A stretch of DNA of 64,000 nt from Pseudomonadota bacterium (GTDB taxonomy: Bacteria; Pseudomonadota; Alphaproteobacteria; Caulobacterales; Caulobacteraceae). The translations under genes and the position numbers were made by a program. Each line of letters begins with the position of its first letter. Within the stretch, counting starts at the first letter, position 1. Shown here in pieces: positions 37,270 through 46,508 of the stretch. The stretch spans positions 62,001 to 126,000 of the forward strand of contig JAFECT010000006.1 of assembly GCA_018241995.1 (NCBI GenBank). The letters are read 5' to 3'. The notes below the pieces were generated by a model that saw only the letters and a list, made by a program, of their open reading frames with translations, did no database searches and was not told the origin of the DNA.

Positions 37270-37818
37270 ATGAAGCTGGTCCCTGCATTCGCCGCCGCGC
37301 TCGGTCTCTTTGCCGGCGCCGCCCAGGCCTTTCCGCTGGTCTCGCCCGACCACAACGTCATCGGCAGCGCCGAATCGGCCGCGCCGAAATCGATCTCCGG
37401 CGCCGCCACGGTCGTCGCCTTCGACCACAAGGGCTCGATGCGGGTGCTGCGCCAGGGCACCAACAATTTCACCTGCATGCCTGACGATCCGACCACGCCG
37501 GGCAACGACCCGATCTGTGTGGACGCCAACGGCCTGGCCTGGCTGATCGCACTGGCCAACCACCAGACGCCGCCGACCGGCAAGGTGGGCGTGGGCTACA
37601 TGCTGGCGGGCGGCTCGGACGCGTCGAACATCGACCCCTATGCCTCAGCCCCGGCCGACGGCGCCCAGTGGATCACCACCGGGCCGCACCTCGTGATCCT
37701 GAATGTGGCCGACCAGATGCAGGGCTACGCCGAAAAGCAGACCACGCCGGACGTGACCAAACCGTTCGTGATGTACTCGGGCACCCCCTATGCGCGTCTG
37801 GTGATGCCGGTCAAATAG
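37270..37818 (+). CDS. Secreted protein of unknown function
   Basis: A 182-residue protein with signal peptide KLVPAFAAALGLFAGAAQA. The mature part has CMPDDP and CVDANGLAW, probably a disulfide pair, and a C-terminal MYSGTPYARLVMPV. Similar secreted proteins are found in many proteobacteria, but I know of no function. The ATG at 37270 is preceded by GAGGA; ATGs at 37258 and 37264 are alternatives. It ends at a clear terminator. Confidence 0.75.
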   Translation: MKLVPAFAAALGLFAGAAQAFPLVSPDHNVIGSAESAAPKSISGAATVVAFDHKGSMRVLRQGTNNFTCMPDDPTTPGNDPICVDANGLAWLIALANHQTPPTGKVGVGYMLAGGSDASNIDPYASAPADGAQWITTGPHLVILNVADQMQGYAEKQTTPDVTKPFVMYSGTPYARLVMPVK

Positions 37819-37842
37819 GCGCATCCGCCGATCGCGGAGCAC

Positions 37843-37872
37843 AAAAAGGGGCCGCTTGCGCGGCCCCTTTCT
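37843..37872. terminator. Bidirectional Rho-independent terminator
   Basis: AAAAAGGGGCCG pairs with CGGCCCCTTT around a short loop, 25 bases after the secreted-protein gene. It has A-rich and T-rich flanks, so it can serve that plus-strand gene and also the convergent M13 peptidase gene ending at 37894. Confidence 0.9.
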
Positions 37873-37893
37873 CGTGGGCGGCTATAGTCCGGC

Positions 37894-39954
37894 CTACCAG
37901 ACCTTCACCCGGTCCTTCGGCGCCAGATAGAGCTTCTGGCCGGGCTGGACCTTGAAGGCGTCATACCAGGCGTCGACGTTGCGCACCGTGTCGGCGCGGT
38001 AGAAGTCCGGCGCGTGGCCGTTGGTCAGGACCTGGTTGCGCAGGGCGGGCTCGCGCGCCTTGAAGCGGTGCACCTCGCCATAGCGGATGAAGAAGGCCTG
38101 GTCGCCGCTGAAGCCCTGGATGGTCGGCGCGGGCTTGCCGGCCAGGGACGCACGCCAACCGTCATAGGAGGCCTGGACGCCGGCCACGTCGGCGATGTTT
38201 TCGCTGAGCGTCTGCTTGCCCTTCACATGCAGGCCCGGCAGCGGCTCATAGGCGTCGAACTGGGCGGCCAGGCGCGCGCCGTCGGCCTGGAAGTGGGCGA
38301 AGTCGGCCGGGGTCCACCAGTTTTTCAGCCGGCCCGAGGCGTCGAACAGCGCGCCCTGGTCGTCGAAGCTGTGGCTGATCTCGTGGCCGATCACCGTGCC
38401 GATGCCGCCGTAGTTCAGGGTGTCGTCCACCTTGGCGTCGAAGAAGGCGCCGTCCAGGATCGCGGCCGGGAAGTTCAGCGCGTTTTGCAGCGGCAGGTTC
38501 ACGGCGTTGACGGTCTGGGGCGTCATCGACCACTCGGTCTTGTCGACCGGCTTGCCCAGCTTGTTCAGGGCCGTCTGGTAGTCGAACAGCTCCGAGCGCG
38601 CCTTGTTGCCCAGCGCGTCCCCGCGGGCGATCTGCAGGCCGGAATAGTCGCGCCATTTGTCCGGGTAGCCGATGCCGACATAGAGGGTCGACAGCTTCTC
38701 CTTGGCCTTGGCCTTGGTCTGGGCCGACATCCAGGTCAGGTTGTCGATGCGCTTGCCGAAGGCGGTGATGATGTTCGAGACCATCACCTTGGCCCGGGCC
38801 TTGGCCTCGGGCGGGAAGTACTTCTCGGCGTAGAGCTTGCCGACCGCGTCGCCCAGCGCCGCGTTGGTGGCCGCGACCCCGGCCTTCCAGCGTTCGCGCG
38901 GCTTGGGCGCGCCGTTCAGCACCTGGTCGTAGAAGGCGAAGCGCTCGTCCCGGAAGGCCTTGGGCAGGACGTCCAGCTCATGGTCCAGCGCATGGAAGGT
39001 CAGATAGGCCTTCCAGTCATCCAGCGACTCCGAGCCCACCAGCTTGGCGATGCCTTTGAAGGCCGAGGGATGCCAGACCATGATCATCGGCTGGCCGTCC
39101 AGGTGCGCGGCCTGGAAGAAGGTGGTCCAGTCCATGCCCGGGGCCTTGGCGGTGAAATCGCCGACCTTCCAGGGGTTGTTGGCCTTGGTGACCTCTTCCG
39201 ACTCCGCCTGGTCGACGTGGGCCTGGGCGAGCTTCTTCTCCAGGGCGTAGATGCGGCCGGCCTTGGCGTCGGCGTCGGCCACGCCCGCGAGCTTCAGCAC
39301 CGTGGCGATATGGGCGCGATACTTGCCCTGGACGTCGGCCATCTTGGCGTCGGTCTTCAGGTAGTAGTCGCGGTTGGGCAGGCCCAGGCCCCCCTGCAGC
39401 ATGTAGGGGACGTAGTGGTCCGGCGCGTTGAAGTCCGGCGCGACCCACAGGCCGAACAGCCGGTCGGTGTGGAAGTTGGTGTTGTTCAGGGCGTCCACGT
39501 CGGCGCGCAGCTGGGCGCCGAAGGCCGAGGCCAGGGCCGACTTGTCGGCGATGGCGTCGATGCGATCCAGCGCGGGCTTCAAGGGCGCCAGGCCCTTGGC
39601 GTCGATACCGGCCTCGTCGAGGTAGGAAGCGTAGTAGTCGCCGATCTTGGCGGCCACGCCGCCCTGGCCCTTGTTGTCGGCGGCGGCCTGGATCAGGTCG
39701 GCGGTGCGCTTGTCGGCCTTTTCGCGCAGCTCGGCGAACACGCCCCAGTTCGAGCGATCGGCGGGGATCTCGGCGGTCTTGACCCAGCTGCCGTTGACGT
39801 AGGCGAAGAAGTCGTCGCCGGGCTTCACGGCGGTATCCATGCCCGCCAGATCCAGGCCGGAGCCTGAGGCGGAGCCGTTGGCGACACGGTCGACACAGGC
39901 GGTCAGCAGGCAGGCGCTCAGCGCCAGGCTCAGCGGCAAGAAGGTTCTGGACAT
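37894..39954 (-). CDS. M13 (neprilysin-type) zinc metallopeptidase, lipoprotein
   Basis: A 686-residue M13 peptidase. The N-terminus ends in the lipobox LLTACVDR, so it should be membrane-anchored and periplasm- or surface-facing. Zinc ligands are in VIGHEISHSFDDQG (HExxH near residue 520) and ENIADVAG (third ligand Glu). M13 N- and C-terminal domains are both complete. Family members cleave oligopeptides of a few kilodaltons. Monocistronic between two short gaps. Confidence 0.95.
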   Translation of the reverse strand: MSRTFLPLSLALSACLLTACVDRVANGSASGSGLDLAGMDTAVKPGDDFFAYVNGSWVKTAEIPADRSNWGVFAELREKADKRTADLIQAAADNKGQGGVAAKIGDYYASYLDEAGIDAKGLAPLKPALDRIDAIADKSALASAFGAQLRADVDALNNTNFHTDRLFGLWVAPDFNAPDHYVPYMLQGGLGLPNRDYYLKTDAKMADVQGKYRAHIATVLKLAGVADADAKAGRIYALEKKLAQAHVDQAESEEVTKANNPWKVGDFTAKAPGMDWTTFFQAAHLDGQPMIMVWHPSAFKGIAKLVGSESLDDWKAYLTFHALDHELDVLPKAFRDERFAFYDQVLNGAPKPRERWKAGVAATNAALGDAVGKLYAEKYFPPEAKARAKVMVSNIITAFGKRIDNLTWMSAQTKAKAKEKLSTLYVGIGYPDKWRDYSGLQIARGDALGNKARSELFDYQTALNKLGKPVDKTEWSMTPQTVNAVNLPLQNALNFPAAILDGAFFDAKVDDTLNYGGIGTVIGHEISHSFDDQGALFDASGRLKNWWTPADFAHFQADGARLAAQFDAYEPLPGLHVKGKQTLSENIADVAGVQASYDGWRASLAGKPAPTIQGFSGDQAFFIRYGEVHRFKAREPALRNQVLTNGHAPDFYRADTVRNVDAWYDAFKVQPGQKLYLAPKDRVKVW

Positions 39955-40124
39955 GGGCTCCCCGGGATTTTGTGCTTTACGGCCAAGGCGTAACGGCCAA
40001 GCCGCTCAAAGGTTCGCCGGCCGCCTTACTCCCCCGCGGCCCGGAAGGCGCGATGTTTGTCGCAGGCGAGGGCGGCGCGGAAATGAAAAATCGGTCATGC
40101 TCCGAACGGAGACGAAGGGAAGAC

Positions 40125-41081
40125 ATGGCTATGAAGGCGAAACTGGCGGCGGGCGCCGTCGCGCTCGCGGTGGGAATCGGCATGGCTCCGGCAGCCGTCA
40201 CGCCGCCGATCAGCATCAAGGCCCTGATCGCCAGGCCGCATCCGAAGGGCGCCATCCGTATCGCCTACGGCGCGGCGCCCGCCCAGTTCGCCGAGCTGTG
40301 GCCGCCCGCGGGCCCCGGTCCGCATCCGGTGGTGATCCTGGTGCACGGCGGCTGCTGGCAGGCGCAGTACGGCCTGGACCTGATGGACTGGGCGGCGGAG
40401 GACCTGCGCTCCCGTGGCGTCGCGGTGTGGAACATCGAGTACCGGCGTCTCGGCGAGCCCGGCGGCGGCTATCCGGGCACCTTTCAGGACGTGGGCCAGG
40501 CGGTCGACCTGCTTCGGACCCAGGCGTCGAAATACCACCTGAAGCTCGATCCGGTCGTGGCCATAGGCCACTCCGCCGGTGGGCACCTGGCGCTGTGGGC
40601 CGCCGCGCGCGGGCGGCTGCCGGCCTCCAGCCCGCTCAGGGTCAAGGACCCCTTGCACATTGCGGCCGCCATCTCCGTCGGGGGGCTCGGCGACCTCGAG
40701 ACACCCTCGGACGCGTGCGATGGAGCGCCGACGGTGCGCCAGCTGATCGGCGAACCCAGCGCCGCGCGGCCGCAGCCCATGAGCGACACCTCGCCCGCCT
40801 ATCTGGAGCCGTTCCCGGCGCGGCAGATCCTGGTGCAAGGCACGCTCGACAAGGTCTCGCCCCCGGCGTTCGGCGAGGCCTATCGCGCCAAGGCCCGCGC
40901 CCGTGGCGGCGACGCCGAGGTGACGGTGGTGGACGGCCAGGCTCATTTTGACATGATCGCGCCGGGGACGACCGCCTGGGACACGGTGATCCGGCCGTTG
41001 GCCATCGGTCAGCTGCGCGGGGGTCGCTTCGGCGGGTGGGGCGCCGCGGCCAGGCCCCGGCCGCCGGGACCGGTGGGCTAA
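40125..41081 (+). CDS. Secreted alpha/beta hydrolase (esterase/peptidase type)
   Basis: About 318 residues with signal peptide KLAAGAVALAVGIGMAPA. Motifs: oxyanion LVHGGCW, nucleophile elbow AIGHSAGGHLA, and late GQAHFDMIAP with the catalytic His. This fits the carboxylesterase / dipeptidyl-peptidase-like branch. The ATG at 40125 follows AAGGGA; another ATG at 40131 is possible. The last 4 bases overlap the convergent moaA gene. Confidence 0.85.
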   Translation: MAMKAKLAAGAVALAVGIGMAPAAVTPPISIKALIARPHPKGAIRIAYGAAPAQFAELWPPAGPGPHPVVILVHGGCWQAQYGLDLMDWAAEDLRSRGVAVWNIEYRRLGEPGGGYPGTFQDVGQAVDLLRTQASKYHLKLDPVVAIGHSAGGHLALWAAARGRLPASSPLRVKDPLHIAAAISVGGLGDLETPSDACDGAPTVRQLIGEPSAARPQPMSDTSPAYLEPFPARQILVQGTLDKVSPPAFGEAYRAKARARGGDAEVTVVDGQAHFDMIAPGTTAWDTVIRPLAIGQLRGGRFGGWGAAARPRPPGPVG

Positions 41082-42055
41082 CCCCCGACTTGGGCCAGGT
41101 GCCGCGTGGCGCCGGGATCGTTCTCGTGCAGGCGATGGCCCGCGGCCTTGGCGCCCAGGCTGTCGATGATGCGCGCGAGCAGGGCCGGGCGAACGGTGTC
41201 GGATTGCAGGAGGTCCCGCAGCTCGATCCCGCCGTCGCCGAACAGGCACAGGCGCAGCTTCCCGCGCGCCGTCACCCGTAAACGATTGCAGCTGTCGCAG
41301 AAGCCCGGCGCATAGGGGGCGATCAGGCCCAATCGCCCGGCGTGGCGTGGGTGCTCGTATTCGATGGCCGGCCCGTCGTCGAAGCCGCGCTCGCGCGGGC
41401 GCCAGCCGTTGGCGGTCAGCCAATCCTTCAGCACCAGGCCCGAGAGGTGCTGGGCGCGGAACAGCTCGGCGTTGTCGCCGGTGCGCATCAGCTCGATGAA
41501 CCGGACCGCGACGGGCCGCTCGCGCACGAAGTCGGCGAAGGCGGCGAAGCCCTCGGCCGTGTCGCGCATCAGGACGGCGTTCAGCTTCACCGCCTGGAAG
41601 CCGAGATCGAGCGCGCGGTCCACGCCCGCCAGCACCTGATCCAGCCGGGCATGGCCGGTCAGGCGCTCGAAGGTCCCCGGATCGAGGCTGTCGACGCTGA
41701 CGTTGAGGTGGCTCAGGCCCGCCGCGCGCCAAGCCTCGGCCTTGTCGGCCAGGTTCCAGCCGTTGGTGGTCAGGGCCAGCTTCTCGACGCCGGGCACGGC
41801 CGCCACGCGGGCGATGATGGCGTCCAGATCCTTGCGCGCGGACGGTTCGCCGCCGGTCAGGCGGACCTTCTTCAGCCCCAGGTCGGCAAAGGCTGAGACA
41901 AGCCGTCCGGCCTCGTCCACCGACAGGAAGTCTTGCGGCCCCGCCTTGCGATAGCCGTCGGGCAGGCAATAGGTGCAACGGAAATTGCAGACCTCGGTGA
42001 CCGACAGCCTCAGATAATGGAAGCGGCGGCCGAAGCCGTCCGACAGACTCCCCAC
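41078..42055 (-). CDS. moaA: GTP 3',8-cyclase (molybdenum cofactor step 1)
   Basis: A radical SAM enzyme that cyclises GTP. The N-terminal cluster motif is EVCNFRCTYC and the C-terminal cluster has CDSCNRL and LCLFG. The protein ends in the catalytically important Gly-Gly (LAQVGG). Start: GTG at 42055 with GAGAGGAG upstream, giving 325 residues. The upstream neighbour, moeB-like, is divergent across 93 bases. It lies 5.4 kb from the other moa genes. Confidence 0.95.
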   Translation of the reverse strand: MGSLSDGFGRRFHYLRLSVTEVCNFRCTYCLPDGYRKAGPQDFLSVDEAGRLVSAFADLGLKKVRLTGGEPSARKDLDAIIARVAAVPGVEKLALTTNGWNLADKAEAWRAAGLSHLNVSVDSLDPGTFERLTGHARLDQVLAGVDRALDLGFQAVKLNAVLMRDTAEGFAAFADFVRERPVAVRFIELMRTGDNAELFRAQHLSGLVLKDWLTANGWRPRERGFDDGPAIEYEHPRHAGRLGLIAPYAPGFCDSCNRLRVTARGKLRLCLFGDGGIELRDLLQSDTVRPALLARIIDSLGAKAAGHRLHENDPGATRHLAQVGG

Positions 42056-42148
42056 GGGGACTCCTCTCGACAGACGCACACGGCCAGATACGAGCCGAAC
42101 CCCAAGATAGGCGCGATGGGCCCCGCGTAAAACGCTAAGAGTGTCGCG

Positions 42149-42898
42149 ATGGACCGCCAGCCGCCCCGATTCAGCGACCGCGAGGTCGAGCGCTACGCCC
42201 GCCACCTGGTGCTGCGCGAGATCGGCGGGCCGGGGCAGCAGAAGCTCAAGGCGGCGCGGGTGCTGCTGGTGGGCGCCGGCGGAATCGGGGCGCCTGCGGC
42301 GCTCTATCTGGCGGCGGCGGGTGTCGGGACCCTCGGCCTGCTCGACGACGACGCGGTCGCCCTGTCCAACCTCCAGCGCCAGGTGCTCTACGCCGAGGCC
42401 GACCTTGGGCGGCCCAAGGTCGAGGCGGCGGCCGAGCGGCTGGGCGGGCTGAATTCCGATATCGCCGTGGTTCCCATGCCGGCGCGCCTGACGCCTCAGA
42501 ACGCCCGTGAACTGGTGGCCGGCTGGGACCTGGTCATCGACGGTTCCGACAGCTTCGAGACGCGCGCGGCGGTCGGCGAGGCCTGCGTGGCCGAGGGCGT
42601 GACCCTGGTCGCCGCCGCCATCGGCCGCTGGGAGGCGCAAATCGCAGTCCTGAAGGGCAAGCCCTGCTGGCGCTGCTTCGTGCCCGAGATCCCGCCCGAC
42701 GCAGAGACCTGCGTCGCGGTGGGCGTGGTCGGCGCCCTGGCTGGCGTCGCGGGATCATTGGCCGCGCTCGCCGCCATCCGCGCCATCGCCGAGGCGGGGC
42801 CGGACATCGCGGGCGAGGTGATGATCCTCGACGCTCTGAACTGGCGCACGCGCATTGTGCGGTTGGCGGCTGATCCGGACTGCACGGTCTGCGGCTAG
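42149..42898 (+). CDS. moeB: MoeB/ThiF-family adenylyltransferase
   Basis: A 249-residue E1-like enzyme with the ATP-binding VLLVGAGGIGAPAALYL and the Arg motif NLQRQVLY. Zinc cysteines are CWRCF and CTVCG at the C-terminus. It should adenylylate the MoaD C-terminal glycine. Because it lacks a rhodanese domain, a separate sulfur donor is needed. ThiF-like thiamine activity is the alternative, but the moa context favours MoeB. Confidence 0.87.
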   Translation: MDRQPPRFSDREVERYARHLVLREIGGPGQQKLKAARVLLVGAGGIGAPAALYLAAAGVGTLGLLDDDAVALSNLQRQVLYAEADLGRPKVEAAAERLGGLNSDIAVVPMPARLTPQNARELVAGWDLVIDGSDSFETRAAVGEACVAEGVTLVAAAIGRWEAQIAVLKGKPCWRCFVPEIPPDAETCVAVGVVGALAGVAGSLAALAAIRAIAEAGPDIAGEVMILDALNWRTRIVRLAADPDCTVCG

Positions 42899-42905
42899 GC
42901 GCGCT

Positions 42906-45900
42906 TCACGCCTTTGTCTTCGCCGGCTTGGCCTTGGTTTGGGGCACCGCCACGCTGCCCTTGCGGTCGAGCTTGCCCCAGCCGACGCGGCGGCCGCGCA
43001 CGGCGTGGGCCACGGCCTTGACCACGACGTAGTACATCAGCTGGCGATAGCCGAAGCGCTGCAGCGGCAGCCAGGGCAGGTCCTTCCACGGCGCGCGCGG
43101 CTCCATCACCATGCCGACGATCCCGGCGGCGAGGTCGAGCAGGATGAAGGCCAGCCAATAGGCGATGGCGCGGACCAGGTCATCGGAGCTCCACTCCATC
43201 GGGTGCGACTGCGAGGCCATGTAGGCCGAGATCACCGACCAGATCACCGCCAGGTCGACCAGGGGCGCGATCACCGTCAGCACGATCTGGAACAGCCAGA
43301 CCTGCGGCAGGGCCACGAAGCCCAGCGCCCAGGTCTTGCGGTTGAACAGGCCTGAGCGGTGCTTCCACAGGCATTGCAGGGTGCCGTAGGACCAGCGGAA
43401 GCGCTGCTTGAGCAGGCCCTTCACGCTGTCGGGCGACTCGGTGAAGGCGCGCGCCTCGGAATCGAAGGTGACCTTCCAGCCCGCCTGCTGGATGGCGATG
43501 GTCAGGTCCTGGTCCTCGGCCAGGGTGTCGACCGGATAGCCGCCGAGCTGGTCCAGCGCCGTGCGCCGCCAGGCTCCGACCGCGCCAGGCACCACGGTCA
43601 CCGCGCCCAGCAGGGCCAGCGCCCGGCGCTCGAGGTTCTGGGCCGTGACGTATTCCAGCGCCTGCCAGCGCGTGATCAGGTTCATGCGGTTGCCGACCAG
43701 GGCGTTGCCGGCCACAGCCCCGATCTCGGGATCGGCGAACCAGCGGGCGAGGCGGCCGATGGTTTCCGGCGGAAATTGCGTGTCGGCGTCCAGCGCCACC
43801 ACGATCTCGCCCTTGCAGACCTTCAGGCCGCGGTTCAGGGCGGTCGCCTTGCCGCCGTTCTCGAAGCGCATGAGCTTGACCCGCTTTTCAGCGGCGAAGG
43901 CGTTTTCGACGATGTCGGCGGTGCCGTCGGTGGAGCCGTCGTCCAGCACCAGGACCTCGATATCGGTCCACTCCGAGGCCAGGATGCGGAGGATCGAGCT
44001 CTCGATCACCGCCGCCTCGTTGAAGCAGGGGATCAGGACGCTGACCAGGTGGCGATGCTCCAGGTCGAGTTCCGGCGGCTTGCTGCGGCTGGTGCGCATC
44101 GCGTGGGCGATGGAGAAGGCCGCCAGGAAGATCAGGCGCGCCACGCCGATGACGATGGCGGCGGTCAGCAGGATACGGATGCCCAGGGCGAAGTTGCGCA
44201 TCAGGAAGAAGGCGGCGCGGTCGATGGCCAGCGAGACGGAATCGCGGTCGGTCGGCGGCATGGCCTGGACCGGCGTCATGTCGGCCAGGCGCGAGGCCGG
44301 CACGGTCTGGTAGCCCTTGGCTCTCAGGGCGTCGATCAGCATCGGCAGGGCGCGCACGGTCTCGCGCCGGTCGCCGCCGGAATCGTGCAGCAGGATCACC
44401 TGCCCTGGGTCCCCCGCGATACGTGGGTGTTCGAGCTGGTAGAGGACGGCTTCGACGATCTTCTCGGCCTTGGGCTTCTGCCAATCGTCGGGGTCCACGC
44501 GCAGGCCGACCGAGACGTAGTCGTGCTTCTGCGCCAGCAGCAGGGGCGCCACCTCGCGCGGGCTCGAGGGATCGGCGTCGCCCATGTAGGGCGGACGGAA
44601 CAGCCGCATCGAACGGCCGGTCAGGGTCTCGAACAACCTCTGGGTGGCGTTCAGTTCCAGCGCCGCCTCGGCCATCGGCACCTGGGCGATGTTGGGATGG
44701 GTGAAGGTGTGGCTGCCGACTTCCTGGCCCTCGTTAACCTCGCGCACGACCAGGTCGGGGCGATGCTCCATGTTCTGGCCGATGACGAAGAAGGTCGCGA
44801 CCGCCTTCTTCTGCTTCAGGATGTCGAGGATCTTCGGCGTCCAGCGGCCGTCCGGTCCATCGTCGAAGGTCAGGGCGACCATGCCCTTGTGGTTATCGAT
44901 GCCGAGGCGTTGCACGCTGTAGGCCGTCGGGATGACGGTGTAACGCTCTGAGGATGCCAGTTCCGTGGCGGGATCGAGCGTGATCTCGCGCGCGCCGGGG
45001 CTCGGCGTGCCGATCACGCGCAGGATTTCGCCGGCGCCGTCGTAGTCGACGTCGGAGCCGGCGCTCATCGTCTTCAGGCCGTCGGTGGTGGCCTCGCCGT
45101 AGGGCTTGCCGAGGATGGTCCAGACGCCGGGATCTTCCATGCCCAGGCGCCACAGCGCATAGCCGCGCGGGCGCCAGTCGTCGGTCACCTGCAGCTGATT
45201 GAACATGGTGACCGCGTCGAGGAACCAGACGTCGTGGCGGACGTGATTGTCCTCGTACGAGAAGAACGGGTTCAGGCTTTCCGGGTCGAACTGAATCTCG
45301 GCGCTGGAGTCGCGCGCGGCGATGGTGGCTTCGTGAAAGGTCATCGCCTCGGCGGGCATGCCCTGCTTCCAGTCGTAGCCGTAGGAGCCCAGCGCGATGA
45401 TGGTCTTCTCGGGGTTCAGGTCCTTGGTCAGGCGGGCCAGGTTCTGCTCGTACCAGCCCTGCCCGGCCGCGGGGCCCGCGCCGCCGGTCTTGTAGTGGTC
45501 GTCGTAGGCCATCAGCACCAGCTGATCGATCGAGGCCTGGAGCGTGGCGCCCTTCCAGTCAGGGTTGTCGAACGGCATGGTCGCCCAGACCTGCCGGTTG
45601 TGAGCGGCGAAAGCGTCGTGCGCCTGCTGCAAGAAGGCGGGATAGAGCGCAAGGCCCTTCGGGCTCATCTCCTCGAAGTCGAAGCCGACGCCCGCCCAGT
45701 CGTTCTTGTCCGCCTGCGCCAGCAGGGCGGCGATCAGCCGGGTCCGCGCGGCGGGATCGGCCAGCATCTGGTCGACCGGCTCACCGTGAAAGATGCCGCC
45801 TGAGGCGTTGATGATCAGGGGCACCACGGCGGGCTTGCGCCGGGCGGTGCGCACCAGGGCCTTGCCGAAGGGATCGGGATCGACGGTGATGTCGCCCTTG

Positions 45901-46283
45901 GCCGAAGCCAGGGTCAGCCATTGCGGCGCCAGCACGTCGAGCTGGTTGATGTGCTCCTGCAGCGAGGCGCGCGAGGCCTGGTCGTAGGTGACATAGAAGC
46001 CGACCACCAGCGGCCGGCCGCCGCCCGCCTTGGGCACCGCCGTCCCTTTGCGCTTCTGCAGCGCCTTCAGCCACGAGACCTCGCGATGCTTGCGGTATTC
46101 CGGATGCACCGCGGCCAGCGCGCGCGGGGAGCGGTAGTCCACCCGCGGCAGGGTCGGCGAGGTGGCCAGGGTCATGGCGAAGGCGGCCAGCAACAGGATC
46201 ACCGCCGCGGCGGCCAGGCCGAAGATCCAGGCGGTGCGGCGCTCGCGGCGCCCGGATGGATCGTGGAAGACGAAGCCCGACAT
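42906..46283 (-). CDS. GH18-like / polysaccharide deacetylase / GT2 fusion protein
   Basis: A 1,125-residue multidomain protein. A TM helix near 19-40 precedes a GH18-like domain (residues ~90-400, with the acidic GVGFDFEEM near 200). A NodB deacetylase follows (TFDDGPDG near 473, GSHTFTHP near 523, FRPPYMGD near 566). A TM helix near 695-715 leads into a processive GT2 domain (LIPCFNEA near 744, LDADTQFPP near 831, EDQDL near 923, QRFRW near 960) with C-terminal TM helices. It may make and trim an N-acetylglucosamine-type polymer. A strong terminator precedes it. Confidence 0.9.
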   Translation of the reverse strand: MSGFVFHDPSGRRERRTAWIFGLAAAAVILLLAAFAMTLATSPTLPRVDYRSPRALAAVHPEYRKHREVSWLKALQKRKGTAVPKAGGGRPLVVGFYVTYDQASRASLQEHINQLDVLAPQWLTLASAKGDITVDPDPFGKALVRTARRKPAVVPLIINASGGIFHGEPVDQMLADPAARTRLIAALLAQADKNDWAGVGFDFEEMSPKGLALYPAFLQQAHDAFAAHNRQVWATMPFDNPDWKGATLQASIDQLVLMAYDDHYKTGGAGPAAGQGWYEQNLARLTKDLNPEKTIIALGSYGYDWKQGMPAEAMTFHEATIAARDSSAEIQFDPESLNPFFSYEDNHVRHDVWFLDAVTMFNQLQVTDDWRPRGYALWRLGMEDPGVWTILGKPYGEATTDGLKTMSAGSDVDYDGAGEILRVIGTPSPGAREITLDPATELASSERYTVIPTAYSVQRLGIDNHKGMVALTFDDGPDGRWTPKILDILKQKKAVATFFVIGQNMEHRPDLVVREVNEGQEVGSHTFTHPNIAQVPMAEAALELNATQRLFETLTGRSMRLFRPPYMGDADPSSPREVAPLLLAQKHDYVSVGLRVDPDDWQKPKAEKIVEAVLYQLEHPRIAGDPGQVILLHDSGGDRRETVRALPMLIDALRAKGYQTVPASRLADMTPVQAMPPTDRDSVSLAIDRAAFFLMRNFALGIRILLTAAIVIGVARLIFLAAFSIAHAMRTSRSKPPELDLEHRHLVSVLIPCFNEAAVIESSILRILASEWTDIEVLVLDDGSTDGTADIVENAFAAEKRVKLMRFENGGKATALNRGLKVCKGEIVVALDADTQFPPETIGRLARWFADPEIGAVAGNALVGNRMNLITRWQALEYVTAQNLERRALALLGAVTVVPGAVGAWRRTALDQLGGYPVDTLAEDQDLTIAIQQAGWKVTFDSEARAFTESPDSVKGLLKQRFRWSYGTLQCLWKHRSGLFNRKTWALGFVALPQVWLFQIVLTVIAPLVDLAVIWSVISAYMASQSHPMEWSSDDLVRAIAYWLAFILLDLAAGIVGMVMEPRAPWKDLPWLPLQRFGYRQLMYYVVVKAVAHAVRGRRVGWGKLDRKGSVAVPQTKAKPAKTKA

Positions 46284-46455
46284 GGTCCCTCAAAGACGGC
46301 GCGCCCGGCATGGCCCCCGCTCGCGTGAGGGCTGAATCCGTAGCGCCCCTATACGACAAAAAGCGGCGGAGCGAGGGCGGGCTTTTCGTCCTCAGCTCAT
46401 GAACCGCGGGTGAAACCTGAAAGCCTGCGACAACCGCGACGGTTCCCCTCAAGCA

Positions 46456-46487
46456 AAAGGCCCCGGAGCAGCTGCTCCGGGGCCTTT
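46456..46487 (-). terminator. Perfect 32-base palindromic terminator
   Basis: The bases 46456-46487 are a perfect palindrome: AAAGGCCCCGGAGCAG followed by its reverse complement. It has A and T flanks and lies 21 bases past the stop of the TonB receptor gene, the only minus-strand gene ending here. Confidence 0.92.
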
Positions 46488-46508
46488 CGATGTCGCGCTG
46501 AGGCTAGA

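Noticed and set aside
38014..39867. A 617-codon open frame opposite the M13 peptidase gene
   Set aside because: Antisense to a gene with intact zinc motifs; no ribosome-binding site or family motif.
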